From positions 1 to 38,702 of the forward strand of contig NZ_AKJM01000101.1 of NCBI RefSeq assembly GCF_000282335.1: a DNA stretch of 38,702 nucleotides, given 5' to 3'. The translations under genes were made by a program, and so were the position numbers. This document shows positions 14,743-23,356 of the stretch, one piece after another; position 1 is the stretch's first letter; each line of letters opens with the position of its first letter. This DNA is from Pseudomonas sp. GM48. Lineage in GTDB: Bacteria; Pseudomonadota; Gammaproteobacteria; Pseudomonadales; Pseudomonadaceae. The notes under the pieces were generated by a model. The model made no database searches. It was not told the DNA's origin and worked only from the letters and a program-made list of their open reading frames with translations.

Positions 14743-16290
14743 ATGCAATTCGATTGGTCGTATTTCTTCTCCCTGTTTTCCCTGCCGGACTTCTGGAATG
14801 CCTGCGTCACGGTGATCCAGCTCAGTGCCCTGGCCTGGTTCATCGGCATGCTGCTGGGTTTTGTCCTGGCCACCGCCAAGCTGTCCCAATCGCCCTTGCT
14901 GCGCATTCCCGCAGCGGTCTACATCTGGTTCTTCCGCAGCATCCCGTTGCTGGTGCTGGTGGTCTTCGTCTACAACCTGCCGCAATTGTTTCCCGGTAGC
15001 GGACCGATTCTGTCCAACCCCTTCTACGCAGGGTTGCTGGCCCTGGTGGTCACCGAAGCGGCGTACATGGCGGAAATCCATCGGGGTGGCTTGATCTCTG
15101 TAGCCAAGGGCCAGAAGGAAGCCGGGCGCGCACTGGGTGTCGGCCTGTTCGGCATGCAACGCTTGATCGTGATCCCCCAGGCTTTCCGTATTTCGCTGCC
15201 CACTTTGATCAACGAATACATCACGGTGGTCAAGCTGACATCGCTGGTCTCGGTTATCTCCCTGACCGAAATCCTCACGGTCGGCCAACGCCTCTATGCC
15301 ACTAACTTCCTGGTCATGGAAACCCTGGCTGCGGTAGGCGTCTACTACGTGTTGATCGTCACCGTGTTCGGCTATTTCCTGCAGCGTCTGGAGCGCTACC
15401 TGGACCTGAACTTCCGCAAGCCGCACACACTCGACGCAGCCACCATCGCCAAGTTCAAGGCCAGTGCCGAAGCGTTGCCGGACATTGCGCGCAAAGCCGC
15501 AGGCAACAACAAAACGCCCATCCTGCAACTGAAGAACATCCAGAAGAGCTACGGCACGCACAAAGTGCTGCTGGGTATCGACCTGAATGTCGAATACGGC
15601 CAGGTAGTCTCGATCATCGGCCCATCCGGCTCCGGCAAAACTTCGCTGATCCGCACAGTCAATGGCCTGGAAAGCATCGATACGGGCGACATTCTGTTGT
15701 TCGGCGAAAAATTCATCGAAGCGTCGGACAAACCCAACAGCTCCCGCCTGCGCAAAGGCGTGCGGCACATCGGCATGGTGTTCCAGAACTTCAACCTGTT
15801 CCCGCACCGCACCATTCTCGATAACGTCACTCTGGCGCCGCGTTACCATGGCCAGCCGGGCGAACTGAGTGAACATCGTGCTTATGCGCTACTGGACAAG
15901 GTCGGCCTGCTGGCCCATGCCCACAAGTACCCGCACCAGCTCTCCGGCGGGCAGCAACAACGTGTGGCAATCGCTCGAGCCCTGGCGATGGAGCCGCAGA
16001 TCATGCTGTTCGACGAGCCGACCTCGGCCCTCGACCCGGAACTGGTCAACGACGTGCTGAACGTGATCCGCGATTTGGCCAAGGAAGGCATGACCATGCT
16101 GATCGTGACCCACGAAATGGACTTCGCCATGTCGATATCCGACAGGGTCGTATTCATGGAGAACGGTAATATTCAACTGGATGCGGCACCTGAAACCATA
16201 CGATGCGATGCCGAAGGGGAAAGAGTGCGGCGCTTTATGGGTATCAGTACCCGATCGCCAAACCTGTCTGCAGCGGTGGATCACGCATGA
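14743..16290 (+). CDS. ABC importer, permease and ATPase fused in one protein
   Basis: A 515-residue fusion. Residues about 1-235 form a polar-amino-acid permease of the HisM type: about five helices, and the EAA loop region HRGGLISVAKGQKEAGRALG. Residues about 255-505 form the ATPase: Walker A GPSGSGKT (293-300), Q loop VFQNFNLFP, signature LSGGQQQR (from L400), Walker B IMLFDEP and switch VTHEMD. The two are usually separate genes in this family. As a single chain it can dimerise to give the full transporter. ATG at 14743 has GAGG at 14732-14735. A 46-bp gap separates it from the SDR gene. Confidence 0.9.
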   Translation: MQFDWSYFFSLFSLPDFWNACVTVIQLSALAWFIGMLLGFVLATAKLSQSPLLRIPAAVYIWFFRSIPLLVLVVFVYNLPQLFPGSGPILSNPFYAGLLALVVTEAAYMAEIHRGGLISVAKGQKEAGRALGVGLFGMQRLIVIPQAFRISLPTLINEYITVVKLTSLVSVISLTEILTVGQRLYATNFLVMETLAAVGVYYVLIVTVFGYFLQRLERYLDLNFRKPHTLDAATIAKFKASAEALPDIARKAAGNNKTPILQLKNIQKSYGTHKVLLGIDLNVEYGQVVSIIGPSGSGKTSLIRTVNGLESIDTGDILLFGEKFIEASDKPNSSRLRKGVRHIGMVFQNFNLFPHRTILDNVTLAPRYHGQPGELSEHRAYALLDKVGLLAHAHKYPHQLSGGQQQRVAIARALAMEPQIMLFDEPTSALDPELVNDVLNVIRDLAKEGMTMLIVTHEMDFAMSISDRVVFMENGNIQLDAAPETIRCDAEGERVRRFMGISTRSPNLSAAVDHA

Positions 16291-16336
16291 ACAGGCAAGC
16301 GTTTTACATGAGCTTCCTTCTTACAGGCAAACACGC

Positions 16337-17125
16337 ATGAATCTTGGAATAGCAGGACGCTGGGCACTGGTGTGCGCCGCCAGCAAAGGCCTGGGTAAAG
16401 CCTGCGCACAGGCACTCGTCAGCGAGGGCGTGAACGTGGTGATCACCGCACGAGGCGAACACACGCTGAATGAAACAGCCCGTCAACTCAGGGCGATAAA
16501 TCCTGAAGTGACGGTCATCGCCGTCGCCGGAGACATTTCGACGCCCGAGGGTCGGGCGGCAGCGCTCATGGCCCATGAGCATTTCGATATTTTGATCAAC
16601 AATGCCGGAGGCCCTCCTCCCGGGGATTTCCGCGAATGGAATCGCGACGCCTGGCTCAAGGCGCTGGATGCCAACATGCTGACTCCCATCGAGTTGATCA
16701 AGGCAACCGTAGACGGCATGGCAGCACGCGGATTTGGCCGGATCATCAACATCACGTCGAGTGCCGTGAAGTCCCCTATCGAAAGCCTGGGTCTGTCCAA
16801 TGGTGCGCGCAGTGGCCTGACGGGGTTTATCGCAGGGCTTGCCCGGCAAGAAAACCTTGCCAGTCGCAATGTGACGATCAACAACCTGCAACCGGGCTCA
16901 TTCGACACCGATCGACTGCGTGACAACCTGGTCGCTGCCGCCGAAGAGTCGGGGCAAGACAGTGAGGTATTCCTTGACGAGTGCCGTAGCGAAATTCCGG
17001 CCAAACGTTTCGGCTCGCCCGAGGAGTTCGGTGCGCTTTGTGCCTTCGTTTGCAGCAGCCATGCGGGCTACCTGACCGGGCAGAACCTGTTGATTGATGG
17101 TGGGGCCGTTCGCTCCAGCCAATAA
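16337..17125 (+). CDS. SDR-family protein lacking the catalytic Tyr-Lys pair
   Basis: A 262-residue short-chain dehydrogenase/reductase-fold protein. The N-terminal nucleotide motif reads ASKGLG (residues 15-20) instead of TGxxxGxG; NNAGG and the INITSS strand are present. Where Y-x3-K is expected the sequence has N155-GAR-S159, so both the Tyr acid/base and the Lys are missing. A known SDR branch related to 3-oxoacyl-ACP reductase also lacks these residues; activity there is uncertain. The frame is open upstream to 16181, overlapping the ABC gene; ATG at 16337 gives the usual MNLGIAGRWALV start. It is the last gene of the cluster. Confidence 0.82.
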   Translation: MNLGIAGRWALVCAASKGLGKACAQALVSEGVNVVITARGEHTLNETARQLRAINPEVTVIAVAGDISTPEGRAAALMAHEHFDILINNAGGPPPGDFREWNRDAWLKALDANMLTPIELIKATVDGMAARGFGRIINITSSAVKSPIESLGLSNGARSGLTGFIAGLARQENLASRNVTINNLQPGSFDTDRLRDNLVAAAEESGQDSEVFLDECRSEIPAKRFGSPEEFGALCAFVCSSHAGYLTGQNLLIDGGAVRSSQ

Positions 17126-17142
17126 TGGGCCGCCAACCGGAT

Positions 17143-17184
17143 CGGCACCCCATGGCGGTGCCGGACGACCTGTTGCAGGCCGTC
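17143..17184. terminator. Two adjacent hairpins between convergent genes
   Basis: CGGCACC (17143-17149) pairs exactly with GGTGCCG (17157-17163), and GACGACCTG (17164-17172) pairs, with one mismatch, with CAGGCCGTC (17176-17184). They lie between the ends of the SDR gene (+) and the methyltransferase gene (-). No T-run is present, so it may be a REP-like element or a weak bidirectional terminator. Confidence 0.4.
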
Positions 17185-17202
17185 GCTCCCACCTCTGGCT
17201 AG

Positions 17203-18036
17203 TCAGGGTTTACGCGCAATGATCACCTGACTTTTCGCCACCACGGCATCCAGCGCCTGCTTGATCTGTGTGCCCCGTGGCGAAGCCAGAATCGCTTGCC
17301 AGGTATCCGCCCAGTGGTTGAGCAACGGATGGTCCGGGTTGCTGAAATCGACCTTGGCTTCCCAGAACAACAGCATCCACATCGACCAATAGAATCCGTA
17401 CTGGCTATGGCTGATCACTTCCAGCCCGGCATCGCTGACCATGGCCTTGAACTGCTCTTCGCTGATGATGCGAATGTGGTTGGGCTTCTGGAAATACTCG
17501 GCCGCCGCGATATCTTTCTGCAGGTCTTCGGAGCTTGGGTGCGGGACGCTCAGCAGATACAACGCGCCCGGCTTACCGACGCGCACCAGTTCGGCGAGGA
17601 ACTGCGCCGGATCGTCCACGTGCTCGATGACCTCGGTCGACACCACCCGTGTGGCGGTCTCATCGGCAATCGGCAACGGGTTGCAGTCGGTGACATGGCA
17701 TTCGACGTCGCGGGCCGGCGTATCGCCCAGGCGCTGGCGCGTCGCTTCGACCTTGGCCGCGTCGATATCGGCAATGATGATCTTCGCCCCGCGCATCCCG
17801 CAGAAATGCACGTTGCCGCCGTCGCCACAGCCCACATCCAGCAGCGTGTCCTCGGGGGTCACCGGGAACCCGCTGAACAGTTCGCCGGTTTGCTGATTGA
17901 ACCAGCCGCTGAGCATCGCGTCGTGCAGGCCGAGCATATACGGGTCGACCTTGTCCGCCGCTGGCGTCGCGGGCGGTGTCTCTGGCTGCACAGGCGCGGG
18001 CGTGCCCGCCGTGAGTTTCTTCAAAAGGCTCAGCAT
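17203..18036 (-). CDS. SAM-dependent methyltransferase, last gene of D-rhamnan accessory operon (PA5459-like)
   Basis: A 277-residue class I methyltransferase. Motif I is LLDVGCGDGGN, followed by the acidic post-motif strand IIIADIDA and a STEVIEHVDDP motif. It is clearly paralogous to the protein encoded at 19184-20068: both share the HDAM-x-GWF lead-in, TLLDVGCG, the YLLSVPHPS/YLLSVPSPV strand, YFQ-PNH-I and the C-terminal KSQVIIARKP. The frame is open far upstream (to 18951), but that part is antisense noise inside the acyltransferase; ATG at 18036, overlapping the upstream stop by 7 bases, is the start. By order it corresponds to P. aeruginosa PA5459. It probably O-methylates a sugar of the rhamnan or its cap. 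Confidence 0.85.
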   Translation of the reverse strand: MLSLLKKLTAGTPAPVQPETPPATPAADKVDPYMLGLHDAMLSGWFNQQTGELFSGFPVTPEDTLLDVGCGDGGNVHFCGMRGAKIIIADIDAAKVEATRQRLGDTPARDVECHVTDCNPLPIADETATRVVSTEVIEHVDDPAQFLAELVRVGKPGALYLLSVPHPSSEDLQKDIAAAEYFQKPNHIRIISEEQFKAMVSDAGLEVISHSQYGFYWSMWMLLFWEAKVDFSNPDHPLLNHWADTWQAILASPRGTQIKQALDAVVAKSQVIIARKP

Positions 18037-19187
18037 GAGGTGGCTCCAGAGGATGGGACGGCTGTTCGGGAAGTGCCCAGGCGTTTGACCAGCGAAGCGC
18101 CGCGGTTGCGCATGGGCATTTCGATGAAGCGATAGTTGAGTTCGCTCAGCAGCACGATCAGGCCGCCAGCCATCAGCAACATCAGAATCGGATGGCCAGC
18201 CGGACTCGGCAGCCCGGCAGCCTGTAAACGGAAAATGAATTCGCGAACCAGCAAGTAGGCCGGGATATGGATCAAGTAAATTCCGTAGGAACGACTGCCG
18301 ACCCACGTCATCAGGTTCTTGAACACGCCGCGCGGCAACAGGTAATCGCGGTTGTAAGAAGCGATCCAGACCAGCACTGCGCACAGCACCGCAATCGCGC
18401 CGATCCGGTAAGAAGTGAAGGTGAAACGATCCGTTGCCATGAAGCTGAGCAGCAGCGACACCGTGATCAGTGCGGCAACACCCGCCCATGGACGACGCAG
18501 GAATGTTGGCGCCCAGCGCAGGTACGACGGTTGCGTACTCCACATCGCCAACAGCACGCCGAGGGCCAGCGCGTCGGTGCGTACCACCATCAGGATCGGC
18601 GTGCGCAAGGTGAACAGTTGCACCGCAACCAGTGCCAGCAAAGGCCACACAAGGTGTTTGCGAAACAGCACGATCATCAGCGGAAACAGCAGATAGAACT
18701 GCTCTTCCAGCGACAGGCTCCAGTACACGAAACTGGTGCCGTACTCGTAGCGATAAAAACTGTCGGCAAAACGGAAGTTGGCGTACTGCGCGACGCCGGC
18801 CAGGGTCGCCTGAAGGTTCGCGTGCAGCGTGCCGAACGCACCGGAGCGGTTGAGAAAAAGGCACGCCAGCAACATCAGCGCCAGCCACAGCCAGGCCGAG
18901 GGCAGCAAACGAAAGGCCCGACGCAACCAGAAATTGCGCGTCTGCTGCCAATATTCCTGACGCGTTGTGCAGCGGCGCAAGGCCGGGATCAGGCTACGGG
19001 CAATGACGAAGCCCGAGATCGCGAAAAACAGATCCACGCCCCACCACGGCTGGCTGTACAGCGTGATCGTCTGCAGTAACGGCACAGCCGCCGCGAACAG
19101 GCTGTCCTGCAAGTGATGAAACAGCACGCCAAGCACCGCAATACCGCGCAGCAACTCGATGTCCATGATCCGTTTTTCGTTGCTCAT
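18030..19187 (-). CDS. Membrane acyltransferase, acyltransferase 3 family (PA5458-like)
   Basis: A 385-residue integral membrane protein with about ten hydrophobic segments, of the acyltransferase-3 (OafA/NodX) family. The opening MDIELLRGIAVLGVLFHHL carries the family His, followed by GVDLFFAISGFVI and a SFVYWSLSLEEQFYL motif containing the conserved Glu-Glu-Gln. Such enzymes O-acetylate surface polysaccharides. The ATG at 19187 follows AGGAGG and overlaps the upstream methyltransferase stop by 4 bases. Position between two methyltransferases matches PA5458 of P. aeruginosa. Its target is probably the D-rhamnan or its cap; that is inferred from context. Confidence 0.88.
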   Translation of the reverse strand: MSNEKRIMDIELLRGIAVLGVLFHHLQDSLFAAAVPLLQTITLYSQPWWGVDLFFAISGFVIARSLIPALRRCTTRQEYWQQTRNFWLRRAFRLLPSAWLWLALMLLACLFLNRSGAFGTLHANLQATLAGVAQYANFRFADSFYRYEYGTSFVYWSLSLEEQFYLLFPLMIVLFRKHLVWPLLALVAVQLFTLRTPILMVVRTDALALGVLLAMWSTQPSYLRWAPTFLRRPWAGVAALITVSLLLSFMATDRFTFTSYRIGAIAVLCAVLVWIASYNRDYLLPRGVFKNLMTWVGSRSYGIYLIHIPAYLLVREFIFRLQAAGLPSPAGHPILMLLMAGGLIVLLSELNYRFIEMPMRNRGASLVKRLGTSRTAVPSSGATSC

Positions 19188-20068
19188 ACGCCCTCCTGGA
19201 CACGGGGTTTGCGCGCAATGATCACCTGACTCTTGGGCATGAACCGGTCCAGCATCTGCTTGATCGCCAACCCGTCGGGCTGGGCCAGCAAGTCCTGCCA
19301 GGTTTTCGCCCAGCTTTCCATCAGCGGCGGGTACGGCGCCTGAATCCGGTCGCGAACCGCACCGCCCAATTCACGCCCGGCGGCCCGCTCACTGGCCCAG
19401 AAGAAGATCATGCCCATCACCCAGAAAAACCCGGTGGCCTGACGATGTTCGATCACCAGACCCGCGTCTTCCACCAGTGCGGCGAATCGCTCGGGGGTAA
19501 AAATCTGCACATGATTGGGCGATTGAAAATAGCTGGCCGGGGCGATGCCTTTCTGCAAATGCTCGCCCACCGGGGACGGCACGCTCAGCAAGTACTGCGC
19601 GCCGGGACGGCCCATGCGCACCAGTTCGGCCATGAAGGGTTCCGGCTGGTCGATGTGTTCGAGCACTTCCATGCACACGACTTTGCTCGCGCATCCGTCG
19701 GCCAATGGCAGCGGCAAACTGTTGCTGACCAGCCCCAGGTTCGGTTTATCCGATTGTGCGGCCACTTGCCGGGCAAGCTCGCGGACCTTGTCGTGTTCAC
19801 TGTCAGTGAAGATCACCGAAGCGCCTTGGCGGACCGCGAACAACGTCGCCACGCCTTCGCCGCAACCGACATCCAGCAAGGTGTCGTCGGCGGTGATCGC
19901 AAAGCCCTTGAGCAATTCGCCGCTGTCGCCCGAAAACCAGCCGTCATGCATTGCATCGTGCAAGCCCACCTCTCTTGGCGACACACGGGATTGCTCGACC
20001 GGCAACGGCGCGGGCTGGAGCTCGGGTTTCGTCTCTGGAAAGAAACGTCTGACCAATGCGCGAATCAT
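19184..20068 (-). CDS. SAM-dependent methyltransferase (PA5457-like)
   Basis: A 294-residue class I methyltransferase with motif I LLDVGCGEGVA, acidic strand VIFTDSEHD and CMEVLEHIDQP. The N-terminal 30 residues are proline-rich and variable. It is a paralogue of the gene at 17203-18036, and the two flank the acyltransferase. The ATG at 20068 overlaps the upstream glycosyltransferase stop (ATGA). In P. aeruginosa the corresponding position is PA5457. A sugar O-methyl transfer in surface glycan assembly is the likely role. Having two paralogues suggests two different positions or acceptors. Confidence 0.85.
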   Translation of the reverse strand: MIRALVRRFFPETKPELQPAPLPVEQSRVSPREVGLHDAMHDGWFSGDSGELLKGFAITADDTLLDVGCGEGVATLFAVRQGASVIFTDSEHDKVRELARQVAAQSDKPNLGLVSNSLPLPLADGCASKVVCMEVLEHIDQPEPFMAELVRMGRPGAQYLLSVPSPVGEHLQKGIAPASYFQSPNHVQIFTPERFAALVEDAGLVIEHRQATGFFWVMGMIFFWASERAAGRELGGAVRDRIQAPYPPLMESWAKTWQDLLAQPDGLAIKQMLDRFMPKSQVIIARKPRVQEGV

Positions 20069-21360
20069 GCCTCAGGGGTTTCCACGGCACGGCTCTCGAA
20101 CAGGCGCTCAAAAAATACGTCAAGCCGCTGCTCGGCAGTGGCCTGGCTGCAGAATTTTTTGAGGCTGGCCACTGCGTGCACGGACATCCGTGCATAACGC
20201 TCGGGATCCCCCTTGGCCACGTCATAGCTTGATCGGTAGGCCCTGCACAACGACGCCCAATTGGTAACGTAGCGCAAGGTACGAAACGCCCTGCGCGGGT
20301 CATGTGGCCAGGCCGTCAGCTCATCGGTGGAGTCAATCAGGAATGCATTATCGGCATCCAGATAATCGATCATCGCCGTGGTCCTTGGCGCTACCGCCGG
20401 TTTGCCACAGGACATGAACTCCATCAGCGGAAGACATTGGCCTTCGCCGTAGGACGTGTTGACCACGTAACTCGTGGCTTGCACCAGCTGCTCATAGTCC
20501 GCGTCAGCCAGATAGCCGTAAATCAGCACGACCCGGCAGCGGTAAGACTGGTTTTTGTACAAGTGGTGAAGGATGTCAGTCAGTGCTTCTTCAGCATCGT
20601 GGTGCGTCAATTTGAGCACCAGCGTTGCGTCATCCACCTCGCGAAACGTCACGCAAAAGGCACTGAGCATGTCTTCCCAATTCTTGCGCCCATCACCGGG
20701 GTTGAACACCGAGGTGTAAATCACACCATCGAGGACCAACTCGTGTTCACTCGGCGGGGCCTCGAAATCAATACCCACGCCTTCGCGAGTTGCCACGGGG
20801 CCGAAGGCTCGCAAGTCGAGCTCGCGGCTGTCCGCCAGCAACCCCTTGAGCGTCAACCGCACCTGACTGGCCAAGGGCTGACGTTGCAAGTGGGCGCCGC
20901 GCTCGGAAAACCGGTCCCATACCGGGGCAGGTACCGCGATGATCGGATAGTCGGCGCCCATCGCCTCGCGCACCGCATTCACGGTGTAGCTGGAATGCGT
21001 AATCGCCGCACCCGCTGCCCGCAACACCGTGCGCCAGTCATTGAGCGGGTCACCGGCAAAGGGTTCGTTGGGGATGGTGCTGAATTCCCACGCGAACACT
21101 GGCAGCGTCGGGCAGGCAAAATTGACCGGCGTGCGATGAGGCGGTGAGAACGACAGGAACACGCACGCTTCACCACGGGACAAACAGTCCATGTACAAGG
21201 CGTCGACTTCGGTCTGCGGGTCGCTGACTTCTATCACTCGCCCCAGCCGCGCCAGCACGGGGCGGTACTCCTTGAGCACGAAGTAATAGCTGTACTCCGA
21301 GCGGCCAAGGTTCTGGGCAATGGTGTGCTGGTTGGTTTCCGAATGAATAATGATCAGCAT
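20065..21360 (-). CDS. Glycosyltransferase, GT4-like (PA5456-like)
   Basis: A 431-residue glycosyltransferase with a GT-B layout. The C-terminal half has DGRKNWEDMLSAF, VVLIYGYL and the E-x7-E motif in GEGQCLPLMEFMSCGKP, where retaining GT4 enzymes bind the nucleotide sugar. The N-terminal half begins MLIIIHSETN and has SEYSYYFVLKEYRPVL, shared with the upstream paralogue. No membrane helix is present, so it acts at the cytoplasmic face. The start overlaps the upstream stop by 7 bases. Order matches PA5456. The donor may be GDP-D-rhamnose made by the divergent operon, but this is not shown. Confidence 0.85.
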   Translation of the reverse strand: MLIIIHSETNQHTIAQNLGRSEYSYYFVLKEYRPVLARLGRVIEVSDPQTEVDALYMDCLSRGEACVFLSFSPPHRTPVNFACPTLPVFAWEFSTIPNEPFAGDPLNDWRTVLRAAGAAITHSSYTVNAVREAMGADYPIIAVPAPVWDRFSERGAHLQRQPLASQVRLTLKGLLADSRELDLRAFGPVATREGVGIDFEAPPSEHELVLDGVIYTSVFNPGDGRKNWEDMLSAFCVTFREVDDATLVLKLTHHDAEEALTDILHHLYKNQSYRCRVVLIYGYLADADYEQLVQATSYVVNTSYGEGQCLPLMEFMSCGKPAVAPRTTAMIDYLDADNAFLIDSTDELTAWPHDPRRAFRTLRYVTNWASLCRAYRSSYDVAKGDPERYARMSVHAVASLKKFCSQATAEQRLDVFFERLFESRAVETPEA

Positions 21361-22931
21361 GGGGCGTTATCCGTCACGGTTGCTGTCGGCAAAGCCTGTG
21401 GCGCCAGCCCGAAAAAATCCGCCATGCGTTTCTGCACCGGGGCGAAAGCGCAGTAATCGTGCATGCGTTCGACGGCGGCGAAGGACATGCGCTGATACTC
21501 CAGCGGTTGTTCCTTGGCCAGACGGTAGCTGTTTTCGTAAGCGGTTTTCAGCGAACCCCAGTCCGGCCGGAAACGCAGGGTGCGGTAGATGATACGTGTG
21601 TCCTGCGGCCAGATGGTCAGCTCTTCGCTGGACTTGACCACAAACGCCACACGCTCATCGATGTAGTCCTCCATGGCCGTGTGATCCGGGGCAATCACCG
21701 GTTTACCGCTGGCCATGAACTCCATCAGCGGCAGGCACAGCCCTTCGCAGCGCGAGGCATTGACGTAGTAACTGGCGGCTTCGTACAGCCGGGCGTATTG
21801 CGGGTCGTCCAGGTAGCCGTGCATGACCACCACCCGACAGGCGAACGGGGACAGTTGCGCGAGCAACGTCATCAGTTCGTCGTGGTAGGACGACAGATCG
21901 CTTTGGGTAATCTTCAGCACCAGCGTCGCGTCAGACGTTTCGCGGAACGCCCAGCAGAATGCGCTGATCAGTTGATGCCAGTTCTTGCGACCGTCACGCG
22001 GGTTGAACACGGTGACGTACACCACACCGTCAACCTGTGTTTCGACCTGGGCGGTGGTGTCCGGCCACTGTCGCGGTTCTGGCTCGGGTACTGCCATCGT
22101 CTGCGGGCCGGCGATGGCCGGCAACCAGTCAGCGAAACGCTGATGGGCGGCTTCCGACAACAAGTCGCGAATCCCTTCCCAATACCACTGGCTTAGAAAA
22201 TGAGTGCGATGCACCGGGATCGGCAGCGATCTACCCTTGTCCAGGCGCCACATGTGCAGGTAATGGCGAGCAATCACCAAGCGGCGCTTGAGCGTCAGCG
22301 GCGGTGGCTTCAATGCCTCAAGCTCGGCCTCGAGCGCCGCCAGTTCCTCGGCGGTCGGCACGACGGGAATCAGTGCATCGGCGCTCAGCCCGAGTGTGCG
22401 TGTATCGAAGATGCAACCCTTGATGTCCAGTGTCGAGCCGGCACTGATCGGGACGCTGGTGTGACGACCACGAATGTCGGCGAAGTTTTCCCACAACGGC
22501 GTCGGCAACACCAGCACCGGAAAGTCTTCGCCCATGGTCCGACGAATCGCCCGGGCGGTATGGCTGGAGAGTGTGATCACCCGGCCCTGGCGCGCCAGCA
22601 TTTGCGTCCAGTCCTGGCGCGGGTCGTTATCCCATTGCTCATCGGGAATCGAATCAAACTCCCAGGCCACTACGCAGATCGTCGGGCACTCAAGGTCGTT
22701 CGGGGTTTTCTGCGGCGGCGTAAACGACAGGAACAGACTGTCTTCGCCGGCGGCCAATAATTGTTTGTAGAGCGGATCGACCTCGGCGGTGGAGGACACC
22801 ACATGCACTCGCCCAAGGCTTTCGAGTACAGGGCGATATGCCTTGAGCACGAAGTAGTAACTGTACTCGGGACGGCCGAGACTCTGGCTGATGGAGCTGT
22901 CGTTGACGTCGGAGTAAAGAATGAAATTCAT
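21354..22931 (-). CDS. Glycosyltransferase, GT4-like with about 90-residue insertion (PA5455-like)
   Basis: A 525-residue glycosyltransferase, paralogous to its downstream neighbour over the whole length: N-terminal PEYSYYFVLKAYRPVL, DGRKNWHQLISAF, and E-x7-E in CEGLCLPLMEFMASGKP. Between the two halves (about residues 190-295) it carries roughly 90 residues that the neighbour lacks, with a Glu/Leu-rich helix and a basic patch. I chose ATG at 22931 because MNFILYSD aligns with the neighbour's MLIIIHSE; ATG at 22955, preceded by a GAGG site, is a real alternative that adds eight residues. First gene of the five-gene - strand operon; corresponds in position to PA5455. Confidence 0.82.
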   Translation of the reverse strand: MNFILYSDVNDSSISQSLGRPEYSYYFVLKAYRPVLESLGRVHVVSSTAEVDPLYKQLLAAGEDSLFLSFTPPQKTPNDLECPTICVVAWEFDSIPDEQWDNDPRQDWTQMLARQGRVITLSSHTARAIRRTMGEDFPVLVLPTPLWENFADIRGRHTSVPISAGSTLDIKGCIFDTRTLGLSADALIPVVPTAEELAALEAELEALKPPPLTLKRRLVIARHYLHMWRLDKGRSLPIPVHRTHFLSQWYWEGIRDLLSEAAHQRFADWLPAIAGPQTMAVPEPEPRQWPDTTAQVETQVDGVVYVTVFNPRDGRKNWHQLISAFCWAFRETSDATLVLKITQSDLSSYHDELMTLLAQLSPFACRVVVMHGYLDDPQYARLYEAASYYVNASRCEGLCLPLMEFMASGKPVIAPDHTAMEDYIDERVAFVVKSSEELTIWPQDTRIIYRTLRFRPDWGSLKTAYENSYRLAKEQPLEYQRMSFAAVERMHDYCAFAPVQKRMADFFGLAPQALPTATVTDNAPC

Positions 22932-22955
22932 GGCATCCCACGGTGACGCCGCCAT

Positions 22956-23356
22956 CCCGGCAGCCTCACGCTATGACGGGGAAAACACGGTTCGAGCCAG
23001 TGTTTACTGGCGCTCGTCCATCGTCTTGCTGCCCGTCTTCGTTCTTGTTTTAGTGGTCAGTTTCTCGCAGTTTCGAAACGACGCTGCCGAACCCCGGTTA
23101 ATCGTGACGAGGGGCATTCTAACCACATCCGTTGAGGATTCGTGAACCGCCCGGCGAGAATAAATCAGGCTACGCTGACGAGAACTGACCGGTCACGGTT
23201 GGACCTGTTGAAATTGCCGAGTAAATGGCACAGATTGGCTACCAAACAACTACAACAAAACTTTTCGTCTGTCTTTACGGGCGATCCTATAGCTTTATGA
23301 GACCGTTCCGTAATGCCTGTAGGAATTGACGAAATGTATGACCGAGGGGTCGCTGT
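22956..23356. promoter_or_regulatory. Divergent promoter region between the two D-rhamnan operons
   Basis: A 401-bp gap separates the accessory operon (-) from the rmd-wbpZ operon (+) and must carry promoters for both. The part 23200-23340 is richer in A+T than its flanks. I found no JUMPstart element and no promoter hexamers good enough to place. No small gene is supported, although short frames run into the region from the left. Confidence 0.4.

Noticed and set aside
16291..16336. Terminator between the ABC gene and the SDR gene
   Set aside because: No stable hairpin or T-run; the 46-bp gap is compatible with one transcript.
18037..18951. Long N-terminal extension (about 305 residues) of the methyltransferase frame
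   Set aside because: It lies antisense-frame inside the acyltransferase gene, is rich in low-complexity Ala/Gly/Arg, and lacks any domain. The real start is at 18036, where the overlap, the family N-terminus and spacing agree.
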